A stretch of 64,000 bases of DNA from Lasiodiplodia sp. COLG20 (lineage: Eukaryota; Ascomycota; Dothideomycetes; Botryosphaeriales; Botryosphaeriaceae), in contig VNWV01000019.1 of NCBI GenBank assembly GCA_009801085.1, forward strand, positions 228,718-292,717, in the 5' to 3' direction. Every line of letters begins with the position of its first letter. Within the stretch, counting starts at the first letter, position 1. The position numbers and the translations under genes were made by a program. Under the pieces are notes generated by a model. The model was not told the origin of the DNA, did no database searches, and worked only from the letters and a program-made list of their open reading frames with translations. Shown piece after piece: positions 22,601 to 32,191 of the stretch.

Positions 22601-24506
22601 GCAGTGGGCATCGCCTGCGCTTGCTAGCGGATGCATTGGCGCTAGCCGCGATAGCGACGACTCGGAGGAAGAGGCGACCACTACGACCACGTCTGCTACT
22701 CCGGAGCCTACCGTTGAGGATCTCAGCCTCAAGTGCCCTGCCGCAGATGGAACGACGTACACGGATGCGAACCTGAACACTTACACCATCAAGTGCCACA
22801 TCGACGCTCCCGGCGGCGAGATCGCAAGCTCTATTCAGAGTACTTTTGATGACTGCATTGGCTGGTGCGGCGACCTTTCATCCTGCATTGGCGTTTCCTG
22901 GGTTCCCAACCGCTTGACCTCGGACAACTGCTTTGCCAAGTCTGTGATTGGAACTCAGCGCAATTCTGATGTCTACTCTGGATACGAGATCGATATGGCC
23001 ATCATGAACAGTCCCTTCACCATCCTGAGTATGATCTATGCGGATAGAGATATCACCGCCGCCGCCAACAACAACATCGTCAAGGGCCGCCAGCTTGTCA
23101 TCAACACGAATACCATCTCATCCTGGGCAACTGATCCCTGGGGAGGAAATCAGAAGAGTATCTTCTTGCTCTACATGTATGGTGCCGAGACCAGGACCTT
23201 CGTCAGCCATGATGGCCAAGGAACCTTCACCATCAACCCCGGCTCGGTTCAATGGCCTTCCGAGATCGTTCCAACCACTGGCCAGTCCTGGGGCGTGTAT
23301 AACCTTCAGGTCGTCGCAGTTTGTTACGGAATCAACGCCATCACTAGCACTAGCGTTTGGTCCAACATCTACTACTATGCTCGCTACACCGGTCAATTCC
23401 AATTCACCAACGGCAACTTCCAGTGGGATACCTGGCCGGGCATTGTCAAGTCTGGTGTTATCTGGTACAAGGACCTCGAGACTGGCGCTTTCTATGCCAT
23501 GGCTGTTCGCGAGAACAACTATGGTGGATTTGCTCAGGTCAAGGCCCGCAAGCGTAGCCTCGAGATCGACGCTGGTCCCTACAGCAACGGCACTGACTCC
23601 AACTCGACTGTTACAAGCAGCATCGCTACTCCGGAGTCCACTCCTTTCAGCTCGAGCTCCGTCTTGTTGGCTGATGAAATTATGAGCTTGACTGCTACCC
23701 CCACCGATTCGGAGTTCCCCCAGATGACCCCGACCATCGTCAACGGCACCAGCTCTAGCAACTCCACTAGCTCTGACTCCTCCTCCGAGTTCTCCCAACT
23801 TACCTCTTCCAACAGCACCAGCAACTCCACCAGCTCTGAATCTTCTACTTTCCCTCAGCTGGTCCTGACCAACTCCACGAGCGAAAGCAGCAACTCAACC
23901 TCCAGCAGCTCCAACTCGACCTCTGAATTCCCCCAGCTGACCCTAACCAACTCCACCTCCTCCCTCAACTCAACCAACTCCACCGACGCCGACGTCGCCA
24001 CCTCCTCCTTCACCCTCCGCGACACGACGCAGACGCTCCTCGTCAACGCGGGCACGAACGGCAACCTCTTCCTCTCCATCATCGGCGACGCCACCGACCT
24101 CTCCAACTTCACAACCGGAGTTCCCTTCACCGGCGTCTCCGACACCGCCACCATCTTCGGCGACGACGACTCGCGCCTGCTGCACTACTACCCATCCGTC
24201 ATGTCCAAGACGGGCGCCTCGCGCCTGCGTCTCGCCGCCTGGGACGACCTGCCCAACGGCTCCAAGCTGATCAACCTGACGCCCATCACTACTGGTGGCG
24301 TCAGCTTGTTGATGGCTATCGATGCGGATGGCGAGTACTTCTGGCCGTTCTTCTGCGGCATCAAGGGGCAGCTGAACAAGGTGTTCCTCGTCCGCGACCC
24401 GGATGCCGGCGCGGCGCAGCTGGAGTCTGAGAATATGAAGTTCACGGTGACGGGCGGTGAGGCGTATAGCTGTAATCCGTTGGCGTTGGAGGCGGTGGCG
24501 GTGTAG
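19664..24506 (+). CDS. Giant secreted multidomain PAN/Apple-like surface protein, 1596 aa
   Basis: Exons 19664-19878 and 19931-24506 (52-bp intron) join in frame. An in-frame Met five codons in (19679) could be the true start; both give a signal peptide (LILGLLAAQSLAIPAP), followed by a Kex2-like VKRDD site. Three successive cysteine-rich repeats of about 60 residues, each with YAGGD, then EC/AC..DC, GC and CY, recall PAN/Apple modules; a fourth diverged copy (HIDAPGGE...) lies near residue 1030. Between them are a beta-rich block (about 310-470) and a striking Val/Ala/Lys helical tract of about 60 residues (IIKAVVKVATVVVKVAAVVV onward, about 625-685). The C terminus has Asn/Ser/Thr repeats with many N-x-S/T sequons, punctuated by FPQL-type motifs (about 1330-1430), then a beta domain. 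It is likely cell-wall or extracellular. Function unknown; adhesion or carbohydrate binding is inference. Confidence 0.85.
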
Positions 24507-24750
24507 ATGTACATATGTAATGATGATGATGAGGAGTGAAATGACGATGAAGGAGTAATTGATGAGGGAGGGCGGTAATAATGGCTTAATATAATGGTAG
24601 AGAATTATAATGAATGTCGTCTACTCAAACATGTGCGGGAACGGTAGCCAATTCTCTCTGAAATTCCCAAGGCAATGCTGCGTGCAATACGAAGTATACT
24701 TCTTAGTGGAATATAGTAGTGAGTCATTTAGAAAGGCTACGCAGTTACTC

Positions 24751-24820
24751 TAGAAACGTTTATAGGTGCCTGGAAACATTTCCAAACGGTGGAAACGTTA
24801 CCAGATTCTGGAAACGTTAT
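24751..24820 (+). repeat. Short irregular array of TGGAAACGTTA motifs
   Basis: Four copies of (T)GGAAACGTTA or a one-to-two-base variant occur within about 70 bp, at irregular spacing of about 19 bp (starting near 24752, 24771, 24790 and 24809). It could be a small satellite remnant or a cluster of protein-binding sites. Confidence 0.5.
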
Positions 24821-24865
24821 CAGGCAGCGACACGCCCATGTAGGCTCTTTTCTACAGTCCCCTAT

Positions 24866-25085
24866 CGCAGCCCATGGCTAGTGTGGATTTGTTTTATTGC
24901 TCATGTCATGCGGATTTGAAGCTATCGTCCGGACGAGAATGTCAAATTAAAATTTATACATACGCGTCCGGACGATAGCTTCAAATCCCTATTTGTTGTT
25001 TTTTTTAAACAAAAAAAAACAGAGGCATACTTACCCTCGAGGATCCCGCTATTGTTCGCGCTAGCCAATAGTAAAGCAAGGCTGC
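24866..25085. mobile_element. Foldback MITE, copy 2
   Basis: Same family as 18681-18955. Left end GCAGCCCATGGCTAGTG and right end GCGCTAGCC match the ends of copy 1, with a small insertion before the terminal GCTGCA. The inner arms TTGAAGCTATCGTCCGGACG (about 24913-24932) and CGTCCGGACGATAGCTTCAA (about 24965-24984) are a perfect palindrome pair. Its flanking AGAGGCATACTTACCC also parallels copy 1, so the whole element is conserved. Confidence 0.75.
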
Positions 25086-25291
25086 AGCTGACGATTTATC
25101 TGCATGTAAGCAACGTACGATTGGGTCGCTCCAACCCCTCAGCCCAAGGCACCTGACGTGTCATACCCGGTCGCAGATGAAACATTCCCCTCACGACCTG
25201 CCCATCAAAAAACACAGAGTGACCTCTTCTGATCGCGCACCGTTCTCGTTACGCCATGCCCCTTCGAAGGACCTAGACACCAATAGCAACC

Positions 25292-28200
25292 ATGCCGTCT
25301 CGTTTCAACATTCGAGGACGGCTTTGTGTACGGTTGAGCTCAGCCACACCTTCGCCGTCATCGTCGCAGTCGAGATCTCCCAGGCCTATCTCGCCGGCTC
25401 AATCACTCCCGCAAGCCAGCCACACGTCAGGAAACAATAAGGTCTTTGCCGAGGCCTTGAAGAATTACCTCAAAGATCTCTCTTCCGAAGAGCGACAGTG
25501 TTTCCTGGATGCAAACCAAAGCATCGAGCCCCGCGGACTCTTGCAAAAGTTGGGCAGCCTCGATGATGCTGACAAGCAGTCTGTTGGACGAAAACTCGCA
25601 GACTCCGCAGAGGTTTCTCCATATTCTCGATCAGCTTCTTAGAGGAGTTGCAATCGGGATCCAAGCCAATCCAGAGATCTCGTCTTTGGTTGTTGGCGGT
25701 GCGAGGCTGGTGATCGACATGGCGCTGAAATACACGGAGTTTTTCACGAAGCTGTCAACTATGATCAGCCACCTCAATGACCATTTGGAACACTTGCAGG
25801 AATTTTCCACACATCATGATCTCGCCCTGGTTCAGACATGCACGGCAAATATCTACGGCGAGCTTTTGAAATTCTATCACCACGCTTATAAGGTCTTCAA
25901 GAGCAGCGGCGGCAGAAACCGTAAGCTTGGGCATTTAAGAACGCTTGGACGTGTTCAATGGGAGCCTTTCGGAGCACGCTTTGGGGAAATCGACAACGAG
26001 ATTCAGCATCATCTCAAGGTTCTCGAACTCTCGTCACAAGCTGTTATTCTCAGCACGGTTAAGAAGATCGACGACGAGCGGCGTATAGAAGCAGACAACC
26101 AACTACGACATCTGGGCACGGAAGATCGCAAGAAGTTCCTGGAATGGATATTCCCTTCGGACTTTGACTCCATCCAGCGGAACAACCTCCACAAGCGATG
26201 GCCAGATACTGGTACCTGGCTTCTGGAGAGAGAGGAATTTAACACGTGGTTCTCAAGCCAGGACTCAGGCTTGATCTGGTGCAACGGCCCTCCCGGTGCA
26301 GGGAAATCAGTACTCAGCAGTATGGTTGTCGAATACATCCAGGACAAGCGCACCACCTGCAATAGTACCACGGGCCTTGCTTTCGCTTACTTCAGGTACG
26401 ACAAAATTGACAACCAGAAGCCGGACCAAATCATCGCTGCTCTAACTAAGGAATTGGCTCGTCAGCTCGACAGGTACCCGGAAGAGATTGTTGAATTCTT
26501 CAATTCCCACTATCGAAACGCGCGGACTCCCAGCTTAGAGGAGTATTCAGAAGCCTTTTTCTCACTTGCGACCCTATTCTCCGAGCTATTCGTCGTTATT
26601 GACGCCCTGGACGAATGCCCAGAGACGCCACGGTCAATATTCCTTGAATTTGTCACGGATGTCACGCGGAGACTACAGAATACAAAGCTCTTCATTACGA
26701 GCCGCCCTGACTCCTCCATACACGAATTCTTCCAAGATCTACACGTACCCGCGATTTTCATTCGTGCGGAGGACACAATCAAAGATGTTGAAAAATACAT
26801 TCGAGGCAAGCTTGACCTCTTGACACGGTTACCGCAGGCTGGAGACAGACCTCGAACGCAGACCTTGAGAATCCAGGATCCAGCAGTGAAAGACAAAATC
26901 TACAGTGCACTCGTGGATCGAACTGGTGGTATGTTCCTCTGGGTTGATCTGCAATTGGATAACATCTGTCGGCAAAGAAGCGACGAGGATATCCTCGAAG
27001 CCCTGTCATCCTTGCCAGGGAACTTGAGTGAGACTTATTCCCGAGTCCTCGAGCAAATAGCAGAACAACCAAAGCCTTTGCGCGAACTTGCCTGGAGATG
27101 TCTCATGTGGGTGTTCAATGCTCGGAAGCGGCTCCACCTCTATGAACTCAGAGATGCTGTTATGACTCAACACGACTGTAGCAGCAGCACTGAGCTTCAG
27201 AAGAGCCGGGAAAAGTATACGATGAGTGCCATGATGGATACTTGCAGAAATCTTCTCGTCTCTGAGGATCACCAACGGCGCAAAGACGACCCACTAGACA
27301 ATTACAGTGGGTGGGCAACTGTAAGGCCGGTTCATTACTCCCTTGTTGAATTTCTGAGCAGAGAAACTGCTTTAAAAGCCCTAGAAAAAGTTTCCCCCAT
27401 TCTTCAAAACCGGAGGCTTGCCGAGTTAGAGCTCTCAAAGACCTGCTTAACGTACCTCCGACTTGTTTATCTCAGGGATGGGCCTGCAAAGGATTTCGAT
27501 GAGACACGAGAAAGACTAGCTGGGAGAAGCAATCCTTTTGCATGGTACTGCGCGCGATACTTTGACGAACACCTGTTGTGTGCAGAAGATAATGCTGGTA
27601 CTCTCAACAATGCTCTTGACGAGATACTTTCAATGGACAGTTCTGCTCTTGCAGCACTTGCTCAACTGAGGCAAATGGAGCTTCCAAATGCCGAGGATGC
27701 TTTCACGAGGCTGGATTGGCCAGTCAACGCCCGAACCATCATTTTCACCTCACGGCTTCTCGAGCTACCAGCAATGGAAGGAAACAAAAAGTGGAATCAT
27801 TTGCAACTCCACCCATTTACGTTGCACCTTGCATGTGTGAATGGATCTGTCAGCCAAGTCGAGAGATTGCTTATAATCGGCTTAAACCCGTCCTCGAGGG
27901 ACGATTCTGCAGACTCTCATCTCATCTGTGGAAGAACTGCGTTGTCAATCTCACTCATCAGAAATGATGACAAAATCATGGATGTATTATTGAGCTTTGG
28001 AGCAGACCCAGATCAGACCCTTGGACCTGAAACCATCCTGGAGATAGCCTCTAGGCGAGGGTTGATTTATGTGGTTGAGAAGCTACTTAAGCACGGCGCC
28101 AAGGGGATTGAAGGCAATTCCACGTTTCTAGAAGCACAGTATGATGCTATATTTACTAGCAACAGCGATATCTGCGAGTTACTATTACGCAACGGGGCAA

Positions 28201-30269
28201 TGTTCTCCAGTGAGATTCTCTTAAAAGCGGTAGAGAAAGGCGTGTATGAGGTTGTCCGAGGCCTCCTGGAGAAAGGTGCTGATCCAAACGGCTCTAAATA
28301 CAAGAATGCCCAGAGCCGTAGCGACTACACCCGTCCATTATACTGTGCTGCCCTATGGGGATGGACTCGGATAGTCCAACTGCTGCTGGAACATGGAGCT
28401 CAAGTGGATCTTAAGGGAGGGCCCAGTGGCACTGCACTCCAAGCTGCTGCGCACGGTGGCTGGCTTGACATTGTCAAACTCTTGTTGCTATACAATGCCA
28501 ATGTCAACGTATCTGCTGGGGAGTTTGGAACTGCTTTGGCAGCTGTCGCCTACTCAGGAGATATAGCTGTCACCAAAGTCCTTCTTGACGCCGGGGCGGA
28601 CGTCAACATCCGAGGCGGCAGGTATTACAGTAGTGCTTTAGCAGCATCTACCAACAACGAGATCGATCAACCGTGCCCAAACCCCATCATTAGATCAATG
28701 AGAGGAGACAATTCTGACGTATCAGTACGAAGGAAGGGCGAAAATGTCACAGATGTGCTCCTGGACGCAGGTGCAGATGTTTCTAGCCAGGGACATGAAG
28801 CATTATGGATCGCGTCAAGAAAGGGACACGTCAAGGTCGTCGAACTACTTCTGAGAAGAGGATGTAGACCGAATCCTTCACCACAGAGGTCAGAAAACCC
28901 GATACTTCATCAAGCGGTGATATCAGGCAATGTCGAAATTGCAAAGGCCTTAATCCACAATGGTGTTGATTGCAACGAGAAAGATCACAGAGGAGAAACT
29001 GCACTTCACAAAGCGTGTAGTATGGCTGATCCGGATGTTGTAAGGTTTTTGCTTGCGAATGGTGCCGACGTTAATAACGTCGGCCCTGTCATGGTGACCT
29101 GCGGGACGAGACGTACGGCACAACGCTCTGCATTACATGCAGTATGTGCACGAGACTGCACCATTACGGAGAAGGTGAAGGAGAAACTCGAGATTCTACG
29201 CATGCTTCTAAGGCTTGGTGTGGACGTCAACGCAGCTGATGAAGAGGGGTGTACAGCATTGGAGATAGCCTGCGCCGCTGAACACACGGATTCGTCTACA
29301 AAAGAGACGGTTGATACCCTTCTCAAAGCTGGTGCTGATATCAATACTCCGGGGGGATATTGGTCTGGCGCTCTAGAGGCTGCTACGGTTCGAGGTCATC
29401 TCGACGTAGTGATGCTCTTACTTGGGGGAGGAGTACAATCTGCCGTACAGAAAGACAGCGCTCTTCAAGCTGCTGTTTATTTGGGATTCACAGAAATTGT
29501 TGTGCGGTTGTTGAAGAGCGGTGCGAATGTGCAAGCAGTGAGAGGCCGAGGCGGATATGGCTGCAAAGGGGGGACTCCTCTTCACACGGCCGCATTCGAA
29601 GGGTATGATCGCATTTTCGATATCTTACTCAATGCTGGAGCCAGAGCCAATGCACACGGATTCCTTGGAACACCGTACGAAGCCGCGCTTGTGGGACATG
29701 CGAGGAGTTATTCTGGGAGTGGAGGCTGGGGAAAGATCGTAAAAATGCTTCGAAATGCAGGAGTGGCAGAACCGCGAAAGGACTGCCACTACGGAATACC
29801 ATGCGACGGCCCCATTTGCATAAAACAAACCGAGGATCATTATTCGCGACACCTTGGCGAAGGCCGACCAGATGATTGGATTGTTGGAACACGCTATAAA
29901 TGCACCGAGTGTAAAGAGTTCAGTTTGTGCTCGGCTTGCAAGACCCTGGCCGACAGCGAGGGAATGTTGGTGAAAGACAACAAGATAATTCTCAGATCCG
30001 CTCGCCAAGAGGCCAAAAGTCTTCACCATACTTCAGAAACCGAACACTCTGACCAGCATGCACACGAAGCAGAATATGGTACAACAAAATGGAACCAAGG
30101 TCGATTCCATCGGCTCGGCCACGTGCTACGTAAGTTCGATGAAAGAGAATCTCTTGGTCTTGAAGAGTCACTAGGCGAAGAAGAGAATCCCTTTTACGCG
30201 GCCTTATTGGAGACGCCAAATGAGCGGCGTAGGAAACAGTTAGACGTTCAATATTTGACATATGTATGA
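25292..30269 (+). CDS. NACHT-ankyrin-ZZ NLR-like protein, apparent frameshift near N terminus
   Basis: Fungal STAND/NLR protein, a class linked to non-self recognition and heterokaryon incompatibility. The main frame runs 25509-30269 (1586 aa if started there). In that numbering: an N-terminal helical domain (about 40-200), NACHT P-loop GPPGAGKS (about 259-266), Walker B LFVVIDALDE (about 359), about 15-20 ankyrin-type repeats (about 760-1400), and a ZZ-type zinc finger (CHYGIPCDGPIC, then YKCTECKEFSLCSAC, about 1425-1480). The natural N terminus (ATG 25292, including ALKNYLKDLSSEERQCFLDA) is one frame off. It continues smoothly into RFLHILDQLLRGVAIG if one G near 25609-25612 is extra, and no intron I tested repairs the frame. 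It is either a real lesion, a sequence error, or a gene starting at 25509 with a shortened N-terminal domain. Confidence 0.8.
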
Positions 30270-30832
30270 CTGATACACTTTAGACAAACGGACGATTAAG
30301 AGGCTGGTCTCCGTAGGAATGTCCCGATGAAAGTCTCATCATGTCTTACTTTAGGGAGCTTTCGTAAAATGAGAGTTTTGTCAAGACAGTTCTGTATCAA
30401 GTTGCTTCATTCTTTTTAGGGTCCGAGGAGATTTCTCTAGAAGATTACCATTCCGGCGCTTAAGCCCACATGTTAAGCCAAGTATAAAATTTTAACATTT
30501 GGATATGCTAAGGAAGATTTTGTTCGCGCATACCGCGTGTGGGGAGCGGAAGATTTGAGAAAGTAAGTCTTTTATTGCCTACCTCGTCTCGCTCCCGTAT
30601 TTCCTGGTTGCTTCTTTACCAGGCGATCCCCTTCTCAGACGCTTCCCCGTTTCCAAGCCCCCCGTACAATTAGGCTCCAAGAAGCTAATGGACGGCCCAA
30701 GACCCCACTTCTGAAATAGTCCACGGCCCGCATCAGCACTAGAACGCCATGCGGGGGCCAATCTCACCTCAGAACATCAATATAAAGAACGACCCCCCAC
30801 ACCAGTCTTTACTTCGAAAAGCCCTCGCCGCA
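30270..30832. other. Intergenic and promoter of the alcohol dehydrogenase
   Basis: No gene seen. TATAAAG at 30781-30787 lies 46 bp upstream of the ATG at 30833 but downstream of an earlier in-frame ATG at 30749. It therefore argues for the shorter protein. Confidence 0.5.
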
Positions 30833-31858
30833 ATGAAAGCCTACCGCTACGACTGCGAAACCTTCAAGCTCGGCCTTGCCGAGCTTCCCATCCCGACGCC
30901 CGGCGCCGGCCAAGCCCTCATCCGCGTGGAAGCGGCCGGACTCTGCCACTCGGACACCAACCTGCTCAAAGGCGTAGTGCGGCTCCCGCACAAGCAGCCC
31001 ATCACACTGGGCCACGAGGTCGCCGGCACAGTCGTCCAGCTCGGCCCTAGTACCTCGGCCAACACTATTGCTACCCCGCAACCATCATCATCGTTCAAAC
31101 CCGGCGACCGCGTCGCCGTCGCCCAGGTCGCGCACCCGCTCAGCCCGCACAACTGGGTCACGTCCATCGGCCTCGGCCACGACGGCGGCTACGCGCCCTT
31201 CGCCCTGGCTTACGTTGATCGACTTGTGTCAATCCCTCCTGCCGTTTCCTTCGCGCAGGCCGCGTCCGCCACCGACGCCATCTCCACCGCCTACCACGCC
31301 GTCGCCACCACCGGCGCCGTCGGCCCGGGCATGACGGTCGGCGTCATCGGCTTGGGCGGGCTTGGCATGAACGGCCTGCAGGTGGCGGCGCTGCGGGGCG
31401 CGGCGGTGTACGGCGTCGACGTGAATGTGGCTAAGTTTGGGGAGGCGCGCGCGAAGGGGGCGGTGGCGTGCGCAGCTTCGATCAAGGAGTTCAAGGACGT
31501 GGTGTTCGATGTGGTGGTTGACTTTGTGGGCATGACGGTGACTACGCGCAGCGCCATTGATGCGGTGCGTGAGGGCGGGACGGTCGTGCTGGTGGGGCTG
31601 GGCGAGTCGAGTGTGCGGATCCCGTCAGCGCGGATGGTTTCGAAGGGGGTGGCGCTGCTGGGGTCGATTGGCGCAAGTTTGGGGGATTTGAGGGAGGTGC
31701 TGGGCTTGATTGAGGAGGGGAGACTGAAGCCAACGTTGACGGAGGTGCCCTTTGGGGAGGTCGAGACAGCGCTGTGGTCGTTGGATCGGAATGAGGTTGC
31801 TGGGAGGCTGTATACATGTCCGGGGAAAGAGAGCTCGGTTCTGAAGTCCAATCTGTAG
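30833..31858 (+). CDS. Zinc-type alcohol dehydrogenase (MDR superfamily), structural-zinc lobe missing
   Basis: NAD(P)-dependent alcohol/aldehyde oxidoreductase, probably cytosolic. Intronless, 341 aa from the Met at 30833; the upstream Met (30749) would add 28 residues of poor quality and place the TATA box inside the gene. Catalytic zinc ligand motifs are present: GLCHSD (Cys38) and GHE (His61, Glu62). The Rossmann motif GLGGLGMNGLQVA is at about residues 182-194. The loop that normally holds four structural-zinc cysteines reads VAQVAHPLSPHNWVTSIG with no cysteine, so the structural zinc is lost, as in a subset of bacterial and fungal MDR enzymes. The substrate is unknown. Its last codons fall inside a 222-bp repeat shared with 50634-50863. 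Confidence 0.9.
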   Translation: MKAYRYDCETFKLGLAELPIPTPGAGQALIRVEAAGLCHSDTNLLKGVVRLPHKQPITLGHEVAGTVVQLGPSTSANTIATPQPSSSFKPGDRVAVAQVAHPLSPHNWVTSIGLGHDGGYAPFALAYVDRLVSIPPAVSFAQAASATDAISTAYHAVATTGAVGPGMTVGVIGLGGLGMNGLQVAALRGAAVYGVDVNVAKFGEARAKGAVACAASIKEFKDVVFDVVVDFVGMTVTTRSAIDAVREGGTVVLVGLGESSVRIPSARMVSKGVALLGSIGASLGDLREVLGLIEEGRLKPTLTEVPFGEVETALWSLDRNEVAGRLYTCPGKESSVLKSNL

Positions 31859-32065
31859 GGGGAAGCTGTGCTCTCATCCACACAATTCCAGCGTGGAGGG
31901 CCTGGTTTGGATTATCTTGAAATGAGCCACAGCTGGTCTCTGGTTAAGGAAAACATCGGCAAACCAACAGTCGTGCATCGTGGTCTTTGTGCAGCATCAC
32001 CACAGCCTCCTCGGTTGCGCCTTTGGTTGTGGATACATTGCCACCCTCGATGCCACTGTCATAGG
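31844..32065 (+). repeat. Direct repeat, left copy, flanking the giant-gene cluster
   Basis: About 222 bp, beginning AAGTCCAATCTGTAG (the last codons of the alcohol dehydrogenase) and ending CCACTGTCATAGG. It recurs at 50634-50863 in the same orientation, with long matching runs such as GAAATGAGCCACAGCT and TGTGCAGCATCACCACAG. Most differences are C/T or G/A, with T or A in the right copy, as expected if that copy suffered RIP. The repeats lie just outside the first and last genes of the 32.2-50.6 kb block. The segment ATTGCCACCCTCGATGCCAC could encode a transporter-like peptide, but this is too short to use. Confidence 0.8.
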
Positions 32066-32191
32066 CCTGCCTGACCACTGTCCAGTTCCTCACCATTCAA
32101 GCATCTGGCACGATGAACATCACCGACAACGACGCCCTCGGATTGCTAAATCAGATGGCGGATGCAGTTCGTCAAAGCATTCTTTCTCTCC

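Larger units (their letters stand above)
24507..25291. other. Intergenic with MITE copy 2 and a short motif array
   Basis: No gene is supported. The region carries a cluster of GGAAACGTT-like motifs (24751-24820) and the second foldback MITE copy, followed by the promoter of the NLR gene. Confidence 0.55.

Noticed and set aside
31980..32080. A transporter-like peptide (GYIATLDATVIG) inside the left direct repeat
   Set aside because: It is too short, has no continuing frame, and lies in a repeat whose second copy breaks the pattern. Chance similarity to MFS helices is likely.
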